Below are positions 54,201 to 62,519 of a stretch of 64,000 nt of DNA, one piece after another. How positions within the stretch are numbered: the first letter of the stretch is position 1; every line of letters begins with the position of its first letter. The translations under genes were made by a program, and so were the position numbers. The DNA comes from Chelativorans alearensis (lineage in GTDB: Bacteria > Pseudomonadota > Alphaproteobacteria > Rhizobiales > Rhizobiaceae): contig NZ_WQNI01000001.1 in NCBI RefSeq assembly GCF_010993735.1, positions 548,506 to 612,505 on the forward strand. Reading direction: 5' to 3'. A model generated the notes under the pieces. That model saw only the letters and a list, made by a program, of their open reading frames with translations. It was not told the DNA's origin and ran no database searches.

Positions 54201-57200
54201 ATCTCGGGCAGATCGTCAGCGGCGGCACGCTCGATGTGCTCAAGGCCGGCGATGTCCTGAACGACGGCATCGTCCAGGCCGGCGGCACGCTGCATCTGCA
54301 AGCGCGCTCCTATACGGCCGGCGCGGCGGAAGCAGAGCTGGTGGCGGCGAAGGCCGACCTTATCCTCGGCGGCGCGCTCAGGAACGCCGGGCTGATCGCG
54401 GCCGCCGGCGCTCTCGGCCTCGATGTCGGGCAGAACCTGCGCAACGAGGCTGCAGGCGAGATCGTGGCGCAGGCGCTGGAAGCCGAAGTCGCCGGCGACC
54501 TTGTCAATCTCGGTGCGCTCCTTTCCGAAGGGGCGCTGAAGGCCACGGTGGGCGGCCTCCTTTCCAACCGCGGCGACATCCGCACCAGCGGCGCGCTCAA
54601 CCTCGCCGTCGCCGGAGCGCTCGACAATTCGGGGCTCCTGGAGAGCGGCAGCCGCGCAACGCTCACCGCCCGCACGCTCGACAATCGGGCCGGCGGCAGG
54701 ATCCATGTCGGGACGATCCAGACGACGGCGGAGGGCATTGTCCATGCGGGCACGCTCACCATGCGCCTTTCCGGTGGGCTCGCCAATCTCGGCGAGATCG
54801 TCTCGGCCAACGCCCTGAATATCAAGAGCGGCCAAAACGTCGCCAACGGCGGCAGCATCGAAGCCGGCGGCAATCTGCGGCTTAAAGCATATGCCTACGT
54901 GCCGGGCTCGCCAGCGGCACGGCTGGCGGCCCACAACCTCGACCTCATCCTCGGCTCCTCGCTCGTCAATGACGGGCAGCTCGCCGTCGCCGGGCGCCTC
55001 GGCCTCGATATCGATGGCAGCCTCACCAACACGAAAACCGGTCGCATCGAGGCTGGCGCGATCGAGATGGCGATCGCCGAAAACCTCACCAATCTCGGAT
55101 CGATCATTTCCAAGGGTGCGTTGAAGGCCGTTGTCACCGGGCTCTTGACCAATGAGGGGACCATCCGCTCCGGCAGCAGCATGGCTCTTGAGGCCGGCAG
55201 CCTTGCCAACCGCGGCGAGGATGCGCTGATCGGCGCCGATGGCGACCTGTCGATCAAAGTGGCCGGCAAGCTCGACAATCTGCTCGGCCGCATCCTGGCC
55301 GAGGGTTCGCTCGGCATCGAAGCAGGCGGCACCCTCACCAACGCCTCGGCGCGCATCGAGTCGGGCGGCGACATGCAGATCGCCGCGCGGACGCTGATCA
55401 ACACCGCACTCGCCGGCACCGACGGGGGGACGGTCGACCACTACGCGCTCGGCGCACTCACGGTCGATTATTTATACGATAAGGATCGGCATTTCCTCAG
55501 CACTGACCACGAGACCTTCATCACCGCCGAGCGTGACGAGTTCTCCGGCACCATCGAGCTCGACAAGCCCGGTGTCATCCGCTCCGGCCGCGACCTGATC
55601 CTTCAAACGGACACCCTTCACAACGAGGAAGGCCGCATCCTGGCGGAGGGCGACCTCAGCATCGAGACCCGCATCCTGGTCAACGACGCACAGGAATACG
55701 CCGTCGACCATTACAAGCTGAAGTGGGGCGATTACACCGACGACCACTACCTGCCCTTCACCGCACCGGATGGCGGCGGTTGGTCGGTGTTCGAGTGGAA
55801 GCCCGGTGTGCTTACAGAGGAGGCCCTGGACGCTCTGATCGCCGGGCTGCCGAAGACGACCGTCGACGGGGTCGAGCATGCCGTTCTTGGGCTTTTCAAT
55901 ACCGTTCCTGTCGACGAGCTCCATACGCCGGAAGGCCAGATGCTCTTGTTCGACAGCATCGGCAGCGTCCTCATCGCCTCTGGCGATTCGCCCGTCTCGA
56001 TTCGCTCCGACGACATCAGCCAGTCGGACGCAGAAGGCCATGCCAAGCTGGAAATCTTCGACAATGCCGACGTCGCGCAGTTCCTGAATTTCGAGGCGCT
56101 CGGCATAGAGCCTGGAAGCCTGTCCGAGACGGTCGTGCTTTCCAGCCGCATAGACGATCTCGGCGAGGGCCGTTACCGCTTCAAAGACAAGACCTACGTC
56201 GGCGAGGCGACCGTCGCGCAGGGTTCCCTCATCAAGGCCGGCAGCGCGCTCCTGATTTCGGGCGACGAGATCACCAATCGCGGCACCATGGAGGGCACCC
56301 TCGGTTCCATCGAGGGCGGCACGCTCCACAACGGCATCGGCGCGATCGACGGTGTCGACGGCTCCGGCTTCGGCCGTTTCGACCGCGCCGGCGTTGCGCC
56401 GGGTGAGGGTTCCGGCCTCGCCGGCCTCGATCCCACCCGAAAGGGCGTGGCGGCCCACGGCGGCTCCGGCCTCGGCCTTGTCGGCGGCCGGGCAGGCGTC
56501 GTCGACTTCGTGCTCGACGATGTGGCGGTGCCGCCTCTCGACCTCGGCGCCTTCAACGAGCGCAATCTGGTGGGCCTCGATCCGGACGCGTTCGGCAATC
56601 TGGAGCGCTTCACCGGCTCGCTCGAGGCGGCAAGGCTGCTCGCCAGCGCCGGCAACATCACCGGCTCTGAGCTTTCCTACTATTCCGATCCGGTGCGCGA
56701 GGCCCGGGCGCTGGCCGAAGCGGCGCTGAGAGCCACGGGCACGCATCTGGTGATCGACCCGTCGCTTTCGCCCGAGGAGCAGCGCACCGAACTCTACCGC
56801 AACGCCGCCGCCTTCGCCGAGCGCACGGGTGCCCGGTACGGCGTGGCGCTGACGGAGGCGCAGCGCGCCGCGCTCACAGAGCCCGTCGTCTGGCACGAGA
56901 CGCGGATTATCGACGGCAAGCCGGTGCTGGTGCCGCGGCTCTACCTGCCGTCCTCCGACGCGCTTCTGCGCGGGCCGCGCGGCCCCGGCCTGATCGCGGC
57001 CGACGATCTCCTTCTCGATCTTTCCGGCCGGCTTGCCAACACCGGCACGCTGGCGGCCGAAGGCCTCGCCTCGATCTCGGCCTCGTCCATCATCAACCAG
57101 CGCATGGCGGACCTCGACATGCGGGAGCGCGCCTATACGGGCGGGCGCGGCGACACCGGCTTCATCACCGCCGGCACGCTGCTGATGACGACCGATGGCG

Positions 57201-60200
57201 ACCTCGTCAACCGCGGCGGCACGATCGCCTCGGCCGGTTCGCTCGACCTGCGGGTGGGCGGCAGCCTCTTGAACGAGACGCAGCGCTACCGCCGCGCCGT
57301 CGACGGCTTCGACCTGTGCCTGGGCGATGCCTGCGGCGGCGACGCGGTGGACTGGAACATCGCCAAGATCACCGCCGGCCGCGATCTCACCGTCATTGCC
57401 GGCGAGGACCTGATCAACCGGGGCGGCGAGCTCGGCTCCGTCACCGACATGCTTCTGGCCGCCCGCGGCAATGTCGAATTCGAGACATTGAAAGATTCGT
57501 ACCTCACGAAGGACTTCCATCAGCGCGGCTTCCTCTCCGGCACGGATATCGTCGAGCACACCATCACCACGGCGGAAGCCAAGGCGCAGAGCCTGGTGGG
57601 GGACGTGTCCATCCTCGCCGGCTACGGCGTGTGCGACGGCGGCACGCTGTGCGCGGGCGACAGCCAAGCCGATGCGGTGCTGAACGGCGCCCTGGTGTCG
57701 GCCTATGGCGACGTGGCGCTCAAGGCCACCGGCGGCATCGAGATGGGCGCGGTGTCGCAGGAGGTGCACAACACCTACAAGGAGTGGGGCTTCAAGGGGC
57801 TCGGCTGGGGCAAGGTCAAGCAGCGGTGGAACGACATCTCCACCTCCGTCACCCGTATCTCCGGCAACAACGTCACGCTGGATGCGACAGGCCCGATCAC
57901 CGGCACGGGAACGAAGATCCAGGCCGCCGGCGACCTCTTGATGCTGACGGACAGCGACATCCGCTTCAAGGCCGCCCAGGACGCCCGCTACTTCACCGAG
58001 AAGGGCTTCTATATCGGGCTGACCTTCCCCGGCTCGGCCGGCATCGATGCGGCGCTGCAGGGCGGCTCTAGCGGCGATGTGCTGACGGGCCTTGCCGACC
58101 TCAACCCGCTGACGCGCACGCTCGCCCGCCTCGCCAACGCCGACAACGGGCTGGCCGCGGGGCTGGCGGCGGTTGATCTTGCCACGGGCGGGGCGTCCAT
58201 CTTCGGCAAGTCCGTTCCCGAGTTCAACAAGCTGGGCATCGACGGCGGCGCGGCGGGCGTCGGCAAGGCGCTCACCGACCGCCTCAACCCGCTGTCGCAG
58301 TTCACCGACGCCGAGGGCAACTTCTCTTTCAAGAACTTCGGCCTGACGATCTCCTCGTGGAAGAACGAGCAGCGCTGGTCGGAAAGCCAGGTCTCGGAGC
58401 TGGTGGCCGGCGGCGACGTGGTGATGAAGGCGGGGCTCGACGTCATCCTCGATGAGGGCACCAAGCTGATCGCCGGCGAGGACGTGTCGATCGACGCCGG
58501 GCGCGACATCGTGCTCGCCGCGCTCACCGACTACGCCAAGGACAAATCCTCCTCCTTCGGCCTGTCGCTTTCCTTCTCCTCCATCGGCTTCGACATCGCC
58601 AGCTCGAAGGGCTACGACGAGGCCCTCACCAACGCCATGATCGTCGCCGGCGGCGACGTGTCGCTGAAGTCCGGCCGCGACACGGCGCTCCTCGGCGGCA
58701 ACATCGAGGGGCGGCGGGTGGCCATCGACGCCGGCCGCGATCTGGCGGTCCTGTCGCCGCAGGCCGAGGGCTGGCGCGACGGCTATTCCTTCGGGCTCAC
58801 CATTGGCTGGGACCCGGCCTCCTTCGGCATCCGCGGCTCCAAGGAGGACGGCTCCAAGGCCTGGTCGTCGGGCTCGTCCATCGTCGCCGAGGAGCTGATC
58901 GACATCTCCGTCGGCGAAGACACGGTGCTCAATGGCGCGCTGCTCCACGCCACCGACGGCGACATCAAGATCGATACCGGCACGCTCACCGTCACCGACA
59001 ACCGCGACCATGATCAATACCGCAACATCGGCGGCTCCCTCGGCTTCAACGCCGGCGGCCTCGACACGGCGGGCTTTTCCTACGAGGAGAAGGACAAGCG
59101 AGGCGAGACGCGCACGACGCTGGACGCGGCGGGCGAACTCGACCTCACCATCCGCGACGCCGACCGCGACGGCATCGCCGGCACGGCCGCCGACCAAAGG
59201 GCGGCGCAGGAGCAGCTCGCGGCCATCAACAAGGACGCCGGCACCTGGCAGGAGATCACGCGCGACCGGCACACCAGGCTCTCGGGCGAGCTCAACGTCA
59301 CCAACCTGCGCGAGCTCGGCGAGAACGTCAGGGCGATCAACGATTATCTCAACGCCGTCAATGCGCCCGTTCCCGACACTGTGGCCGCCGATGGGCCGGA
59401 GAATGTCGATTATTATCGCAGGCTGCGCGCCAACGGGCTGACAGGGCAGGAGGCGCAAGCCGCGCTGCAGACGCCGGAGGTCCAGTCGCTGGTTTCTACC
59501 CAGCAGAACTGGAACGAGGCCGTTAAGTTCTACGGATCGGCCGGCAGCGTGCCGCCGGAGGTCAGGGCGGCGATCGCCAGCGGCATCGATTTCGACTTCT
59601 CGCAAGGTGCCCCTATGGTGCGGCGCTCAGGTTGCGGGACCTTTGGCCAAGGCTGCCTCTATGAATTCAACAAACAGGCTGGGGGTCCCGGTGGGATTCA
59701 GGATTACCAGCAGTTTGCGACGCTCGCGGTCAGCGATGCGGAAGAGACGATCGAAAGCTTGGTGCCCGAGCTCAACGCGCTGCTCGAGCGCAGGCTGCTG
59801 GAGGGAAACAGCGCCGGACTGTCGCTTGAGATTGAGCGGCTGAAGGCCAAGCTTACGGAAGCCGCCTTTATCTATGAGCTCTGCTACGACACGGTGGGCG
59901 CCAGTCCGTTGGCCGATGTCCTAGGACCAGTCGTGAAGGGGGTGCAGGAGGCGGCACCCGCGGACGGCCTGGGGCCCATCTCGCCCGAACACTATGCCGC
60001 CTATCTGACGACGGTCTATGTGGAAGGCGCGGTCTCCGACGCGCGGACAAAGGCTTCCTACGAGAACAGCGACCACATCAACAACGCCGACATGGAAGCG
60101 CTCGACCTTGCCGGAGTGGTCTCGGGCGGCACCGCGATTGCCGGCAAGTTCGTCGTCGTCAACGGCGTCAAAGCCTTCCGCACCGCCGCTGGAACGCTGA

Positions 60201-60571
60201 TCTCAAAGGAGGCCGTCGATGAGTTGGTTGCAACAGGCAGGGCATTCGTCGACGATGTCAGTGGCGCCCTTTTTGTTAAGCGAGGCGGTGCCGCAAATAC
60301 TGTAGGGACCCAGATTGCCCCTAAAATTGAAAAGCAGATGGGCAAGCGAGGCTGGGATAGGGTTTCTATCGATGAAACGATTTCCAAACCGCAGCGAACC
60401 GTCACAACCAAGGATACTCGCCACAATCCGGAAACTGGCACTCGCAACGATGATCCGGCAACCGCGTATATCAATGCAGACGGTAGCTATGTGGTGAGGA
60501 ACGACCGGACCGGTGATATTGTTCAAGTTTCAGATCGTACTGATCCAAGTTGGAAATCACCCTTCGATTGA
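51239..60571 (+). CDS. cdiA: CdiA-like giant two-partner secretion exoprotein with colicin-E5-like toxin tip
   Basis: Protein of 3110 residues. It starts with a long signal region (LRRPVACLAALNLLLSSLVGPLAPAYA, cleaved near residue 60), then a TPS domain with GVSHNKFREYNID, NEVTGTKRSSLNG and ANPNGIG (about residues 168-174). A long stalk of short LxNxGxI-type repeats follows, including two copies of a 226-residue unit (about 721-1170). A mid region with FHA-2-like repeats (LVAGGDVVMKAGLDVIL and similar) follows. The C-terminus has a pretoxin segment with ELCYDTVGASPLADVLG (about 2880-2895) and AGKFVVVNGVKAFRTAAGTLI, and the toxin (about 3026-3110) reads KIEKQMGKRGW, ATAYINADGSYVVRNDRTGD and DPSWKSPF, matching colicin E5 tRNase as I recall it. 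No VENN motif was seen. It should be exported by the TpsB, kill neighbours on contact by cutting tRNA anticodons, and be neutralised by the next gene. Confidence 0.94.
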   Translation: MDRRIAETGEARRSLSIFHFLSKIRPKGPALRRPVACLAALNLLLSSLVGPLAPAYAQVITDPTAPIQFRPGIASSGNGTPTVNIVTPSKGGVSHNKFREYNIDTRGLILNNSGLGGTSVIGGKVAPNPNLQPGGEARIIVNEVTGTKRSSLNGVTEVFGRKADVIVANPNGIGCVGCGFINTGTATLTTGRPIVDYDAGTVGFETRKGDITISGAGVLAPGGQMADRLNLIGRTVNLDGLAEAKEKVDISAGATRIDPATGTASRLTDAAPEGGDAIVSSAAGVIRAASIDVLSSDLDTGIVLSGNLQALGSYDEDGKLVPGDLKIVSAGSQSLVSGEASGAVHVEAARAFELARDLSATGRIAITAGDVTLLKSAGVHAGQGLEIVAQEDIVSGATLKSGGTLRAAAGGSASFSSLIAAHDGLDFSAGDSLTTDKATLIAPTIDLGAETIDVTGTWIIPGEGARVAGVDVTLGKDTAFDPDIGIDVEATRRLTIGTLLDTADYPALSLAFRDLAIAEGGAFASDSHAIEAGTLDNAGVLLARGDAAVNAETLTNAETGVIEAVGIDIHTSGDLTNLGQILSERTLALLAEGNVFNDGTIGTDGVLTLEALSYTADARAAQLLAAKADLVLGKDVSNSGAILSTGTLDIKAGGKFSNAGDIRSGGALNLTVADLLNMGEDARIDSNTALTVHASGGIDNRGGGILATDGLDLVAGALLANSGLLYSEEGVSVVAGGFDNKAAGRLHAGTVHIDLKGKDLSNLGQIVSGGTLDVVKAGDVLNGGIVQAGKTLRLEAVSYAADAPEAELVAARADLILDGALRNAGLIAAAEKLSLDVGGDARNMAAGEIAANVLEASIAGELTNLGTLLSEETLEVAVQGLFSNSGTIRAGADINLTAADLVNSGSGAVIDSKAALKVQSAGRIDNLSGGLFATGDLDLAAAARLTNSGLLYSEQGVSLAANGFDNLAGGALHAGTVRIDLKGGDLSNLGQIVSGGTLDVLKAGDVLNDGIVQAGGTLHLQARSYTAGAAEAELVAAKADLILGGALRNAGLIAAAGALGLDVGQNLRNEAAGEIVAQALEAEVAGDLVNLGALLSEGALKATVGGLLSNRGDIRTSGALNLAVAGALDNSGLLESGSRATLTARTLDNRAGGRIHVGTIQTTAEGIVHAGTLTMRLSGGLANLGEIVSANALNIKSGQNVANGGSIEAGGNLRLKAYAYVPGSPAARLAAHNLDLILGSSLVNDGQLAVAGRLGLDIDGSLTNTKTGRIEAGAIEMAIAENLTNLGSIISKGALKAVVTGLLTNEGTIRSGSSMALEAGSLANRGEDALIGADGDLSIKVAGKLDNLLGRILAEGSLGIEAGGTLTNASARIESGGDMQIAARTLINTALAGTDGGTVDHYALGALTVDYLYDKDRHFLSTDHETFITAERDEFSGTIELDKPGVIRSGRDLILQTDTLHNEEGRILAEGDLSIETRILVNDAQEYAVDHYKLKWGDYTDDHYLPFTAPDGGGWSVFEWKPGVLTEEALDALIAGLPKTTVDGVEHAVLGLFNTVPVDELHTPEGQMLLFDSIGSVLIASGDSPVSIRSDDISQSDAEGHAKLEIFDNADVAQFLNFEALGIEPGSLSETVVLSSRIDDLGEGRYRFKDKTYVGEATVAQGSLIKAGSALLISGDEITNRGTMEGTLGSIEGGTLHNGIGAIDGVDGSGFGRFDRAGVAPGEGSGLAGLDPTRKGVAAHGGSGLGLVGGRAGVVDFVLDDVAVPPLDLGAFNERNLVGLDPDAFGNLERFTGSLEAARLLASAGNITGSELSYYSDPVREARALAEAALRATGTHLVIDPSLSPEEQRTELYRNAAAFAERTGARYGVALTEAQRAALTEPVVWHETRIIDGKPVLVPRLYLPSSDALLRGPRGPGLIAADDLLLDLSGRLANTGTLAAEGLASISASSIINQRMADLDMRERAYTGGRGDTGFITAGTLLMTTDGDLVNRGGTIASAGSLDLRVGGSLLNETQRYRRAVDGFDLCLGDACGGDAVDWNIAKITAGRDLTVIAGEDLINRGGELGSVTDMLLAARGNVEFETLKDSYLTKDFHQRGFLSGTDIVEHTITTAEAKAQSLVGDVSILAGYGVCDGGTLCAGDSQADAVLNGALVSAYGDVALKATGGIEMGAVSQEVHNTYKEWGFKGLGWGKVKQRWNDISTSVTRISGNNVTLDATGPITGTGTKIQAAGDLLMLTDSDIRFKAAQDARYFTEKGFYIGLTFPGSAGIDAALQGGSSGDVLTGLADLNPLTRTLARLANADNGLAAGLAAVDLATGGASIFGKSVPEFNKLGIDGGAAGVGKALTDRLNPLSQFTDAEGNFSFKNFGLTISSWKNEQRWSESQVSELVAGGDVVMKAGLDVILDEGTKLIAGEDVSIDAGRDIVLAALTDYAKDKSSSFGLSLSFSSIGFDIASSKGYDEALTNAMIVAGGDVSLKSGRDTALLGGNIEGRRVAIDAGRDLAVLSPQAEGWRDGYSFGLTIGWDPASFGIRGSKEDGSKAWSSGSSIVAEELIDISVGEDTVLNGALLHATDGDIKIDTGTLTVTDNRDHDQYRNIGGSLGFNAGGLDTAGFSYEEKDKRGETRTTLDAAGELDLTIRDADRDGIAGTAADQRAAQEQLAAINKDAGTWQEITRDRHTRLSGELNVTNLRELGENVRAINDYLNAVNAPVPDTVAADGPENVDYYRRLRANGLTGQEAQAALQTPEVQSLVSTQQNWNEAVKFYGSAGSVPPEVRAAIASGIDFDFSQGAPMVRRSGCGTFGQGCLYEFNKQAGGPGGIQDYQQFATLAVSDAEETIESLVPELNALLERRLLEGNSAGLSLEIERLKAKLTEAAFIYELCYDTVGASPLADVLGPVVKGVQEAAPADGLGPISPEHYAAYLTTVYVEGAVSDARTKASYENSDHINNADMEALDLAGVVSGGTAIAGKFVVVNGVKAFRTAAGTLISKEAVDELVATGRAFVDDVSGALFVKRGGAANTVGTQIAPKIEKQMGKRGWDRVSIDETISKPQRTVTTKDTRHNPETGTRNDDPATAYINADGSYVVRNDRTGDIVQVSDRTDPSWKSPFD
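53401..54640 (+). repeat. two-copy 226-residue repeat within the cdiA stalk
   Basis: The stretch starting TTCCGGCCTGCTCTACAGCG at 53401 recurs at 54079, a 678-bp period. Both copies read GLLYSE, HAGTV.IDLKG.DLSNLGQ, IVSGGTLDV, and AELVAA.ADLIL and run in register for most of the unit, with the second copy truncated near 54640. Large repeats lengthen the CDI stick and can change in number by recombination. Confidence 0.8.
58609..59322 (+). repeat. cdiA segment duplicated at the window's right end
   Basis: These 714 bases of cdiA recur at 63287-64000 with a constant offset of 4678, no indels and only scattered substitutions. The segment covers about residues 2457-2695, just upstream of the variable C-terminus. 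It supplies homology for exchange of downstream toxin modules. Confidence 0.92.
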
Positions 60572-60582
60572 GGTGCAAGACC

Positions 60583-60831
60583 ATGGAAACTGGCTACCTG
60601 ACGTTGGATCAAGCTCATCAGTTTGTGCAGGAATGTGAGGAGAACGGCACGTTTATATATGGGATAGAGAGATTTCTCTGTAAGGATGGTATGAACATTC
60701 CTGATTTAGATGGGATTGCGGACTTCTCATCATTACCATTGCATCAGGTTTCCAAATCGATCTCAGCGTCGAAGGATTTTTTGGCACTGTTTGGCGATTC
60801 AAGTCAGGAACGTTTCAAGGTCGTCTACTGA
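60583..60831 (+). CDS. cdiI: CdiI-like immunity protein to the E5-like toxin
   Basis: Protein of 82 residues starting 11 bases after the cdiA stop, with GAGGTG before the ATG. Its length is close to that of the colicin E5 immunity protein, which I recall as about 83 residues. The pattern LTLDQAHQFVQECEENGTFIYGIERF opens a compact alpha/beta domain, and the later SKSISASKDFLALFG is a helix. It very probably binds and blocks the adjacent tRNase tip, protecting the producer. It is acidic overall, as is usual for nuclease immunity proteins that mimic RNA. The composition is AT-rich compared with cdiA upstream. Confidence 0.9.
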   Translation: METGYLTLDQAHQFVQECEENGTFIYGIERFLCKDGMNIPDLDGIADFSSLPLHQVSKSISASKDFLALFGDSSQERFKVVY

Positions 60832-60872
60832 AATAGTCTTGCGGGGTCTCACGATTCAAAAAAATGAAAATA

Positions 60873-61085
60873 ATGAGAGAGAATGACGTATTTTAGTTGT
60901 CGAAGCCTGTCGAGGCCACAGTGATTGGCAAACACGACGTAGTGTTGTTGCCTGCGGGACAGGTCGTTTCAGTTGTACTTGTGCTTGGCGATCCTTGCGC
61001 ACCCGTCGCCTATGAGGTGGAGGCATTTTTGAAGGACAGTGACAGGTATGCACTTGCGACGGTGGAGGCTAGCGACATTCAATAA
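60873..61085 (+). pseudogene. nonsense-interrupted DUF4926-like immunity gene
   Basis: From ATG 60873 the frame reads MRENDVF, then TAG at 60894-60896, then LSKPVEATVIGKHDVVLLPA, GQVVSVVLVLGDP and VAYEVEAFLKDSDRYALAT to the stop at 61085, all in one frame. The second part looks like the DUF4926 family, small proteins found beside polymorphic toxins. The early TAG would disable it unless translation restarts at the TTG directly after the stop. No toxin gene lies directly upstream apart from the cdiA tip, which has its own immunity gene, so it is an orphan relic of an earlier module. Confidence 0.65.
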
Positions 61086-61454
61086 TCTACTGCCTCCAAA
61101 GGGAGTAGGGGCAGCGGATGAAGCCGTTTCACATGGCTTCCAAATTCCTGAAAACGCACGCGCACGCAACGCGTGGCGGACGAGGAATTCCACCGCTGGG
61201 CGGAGGCGCAAGAGGGCAAGGGCATCATCGCCGGCGCCGCCACCAAACCAAAGCATTCAGTATTCAACACGCAGGATGATAATGCTCTGGCGTTGGTTGA
61301 TGAGGCATGGGCAATGCGAGGAGCGCCAGACCCGAAAGACCCAGGTGCGTACGTCGTAGATATGGGACGGCCCATAGGTACATCGGGCGAGACCAGTATT
61401 CGGATCATCGTGAAGCCCGGAACGACCGAAGTCATTACCGCTTACCCGTATTAG
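61086..61454 (+). pseudogene. frameshifted orphan toxin C-terminal domain
   Basis: Two frames together look like one polymorphic-toxin C-terminus. One frame gives LPPKGVGAADEAVSHGFQIP and ENARARNAW up to about 61172. From 61173 the other frame gives ADEEFHRWAEAQEGKGIIAG, ALALVDEAWAMRGAPDPKDPGAYVVDMGRP and IRIIVKPGTTEVITAYPY to the stop. The ending in ITAYP is common in contact-dependent and other polymorphic nuclease toxins, though I cannot name the family. It lacks a start codon with a ribosome site, a pretoxin region and an intact frame. An immunity-type gene follows nine bases later, so this is a decayed or silent toxin cassette. Confidence 0.6.
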
Positions 61455-61462
61455 GTGTTGAG

Positions 61463-61720
61463 ATGAAAATTGCATGTCCTCGTTGTGAGCAAGACTGGGT
61501 AAGAAAGGTCTACATTGGGGCGACGAACCGGACGGTGTTTCTGTGCTATGAATGCGAGGCCACGTGGTTCTGCGCGGATTCTATCGAGTTCGCGACCTTT
61601 TTGGATCTCCATATGTATCTCCGCCGCAAAGATTTGAGCGGAACAAAGGAGGTTTATGACACTTTTATGGATGACCAAGATTGGCCAGAGCCGTCGGGGC
61701 CATCGTCTCCTGATTCCTAG
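61463..61720 (+). CDS. orphan immunity-type protein with zinc-ribbon-like Cys pairs
   Basis: Protein of 85 residues beginning MKIACPRCEQDW. Two CxxC pairs (CPRC and CYEC) suggest a small zinc ribbon, and the rest is acidic with a helical tail ending DQDWPEPSG. It starts nine bases after the toxin remnant, with AGGTG at a usable distance, the usual toxin-immunity arrangement. Its intact frame next to a broken toxin fits the idea that immunity is kept after the toxin decays, to resist sister strains that still carry it. Its stop lies 13 bases before the next module. Confidence 0.68.
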   Translation: MKIACPRCEQDWVRKVYIGATNRTVFLCYECEATWFCADSIEFATFLDLHMYLRRKDLSGTKEVYDTFMDDQDWPEPSGPSSPDS

Positions 61721-61733
61721 CGATGTAGGGCGG

Positions 61734-62510
61734 ATGAGTGATGAGGAGCGCCTTCGTTACAATGTCGTCGAGGCAGAACTGCAGCAGGCTTACTATTCCT
61801 ATCTCCTGTGTGCTGACAATGTGGGCGCGAACCCGCTTTCTGACATTGTCTCTTCCGTACCGGGCGCCAATCTTCAGCGCACGAACTGGCTGGTGTCGAA
61901 TGCACAGGAAGGTGTGGCGCATACCGACACCAAGTATGGTGGGATCGAAACGGCCGATGGCATCTTCGACGTGGTCGGCGTCGCGGGTGTGGCAACCAAA
62001 ATCGCCGGCAAGTTCGTCGTCAAGGCTGGCGTGGAGTATTTCCAGACCGCCACCGGGACGCTCATCTCGAAAGAAACTATCGACTATCTGAAAGCCAAGG
62101 GCCTTGCCTTTGTCGATGACAGAGGAGGGGCGATAATCATTTCCAAGGGAGGTGCACCAAAGGGAACGGTGCAAATTGATAGCGGGAAATTTGACTACCT
62201 TTTCGGTCGAGTCACATCTAACCCACATAACACGGCCCGTTCACAACAATTGCAAAGCGAACTGTCTCGTGTAGGAATTTATGACACGCCGAGCGGACGA
62301 CAGACGCTGGCTAGTCATTTCAGTGATGTGGCGTCCGATCCGTCGAGCGTTGTGCGAACTTTTACGGAAACACGAAACGGTGTGACACAGAACTTCATAG
62401 TGAGGGAGTCGCTGCTTCCAGGTCCAGGGGGCTTTGTTCGACTAGAAACTACGTTTGAAACAATGGCTGACGGCTCAAGCCGTTTCATCACCACTATTCC
62501 CTACAGATAG
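61734..62510 (+). CDS. orphan CdiA C-terminal module (pretoxin + unidentified toxin)
   Basis: Protein of 258 residues. The first half matches the pretoxin of cdiA at 59.8-60.3 kb: YYSYLLCADNVGANPLSDIV compares with the cdiA FIYELCYDTVGASPLADVL, and AGKFVVKAGVEYFQTATGTLISKE compares with AGKFVVVNGVKAFRTAAGTLISKE, ending in SKGGAP. After that the sequence is unrelated to the E5 domain: FDYLFGRVTSNPHNTARSQQ through SRFITTIPYR, a toxin type I cannot name. It lacks a signal and TPS domain, so it is silent unless recombined onto cdiA or translated alone from ATG 61734 (AGGGCGG upstream). The immunity gene follows by nine bases. Confidence 0.82.
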   Translation: MSDEERLRYNVVEAELQQAYYSYLLCADNVGANPLSDIVSSVPGANLQRTNWLVSNAQEGVAHTDTKYGGIETADGIFDVVGVAGVATKIAGKFVVKAGVEYFQTATGTLISKETIDYLKAKGLAFVDDRGGAIIISKGGAPKGTVQIDSGKFDYLFGRVTSNPHNTARSQQLQSELSRVGIYDTPSGRQTLASHFSDVASDPSSVVRTFTETRNGVTQNFIVRESLLPGPGGFVRLETTFETMADGSSRFITTIPYR

Positions 62511-62519
62511 AAGTGAGCG

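Noticed and set aside
53401..54640. CRISPR-like array from the repeated motifs in cdiA
   Set aside because: The repeats are in frame, of 678 bp period and encode conserved protein text. There are no short direct repeats with equal-length unique spacers anywhere in the window.
55472..59605. Open frame of 1377 codons on the minus strand within cdiA
   Set aside because: Shadow of the repetitive cdiA sequence. The protein is Arg/Ala/Gly/Val-rich without any domain motif, and the same shadow reappears at 63249-63950 opposite the duplicated copy.
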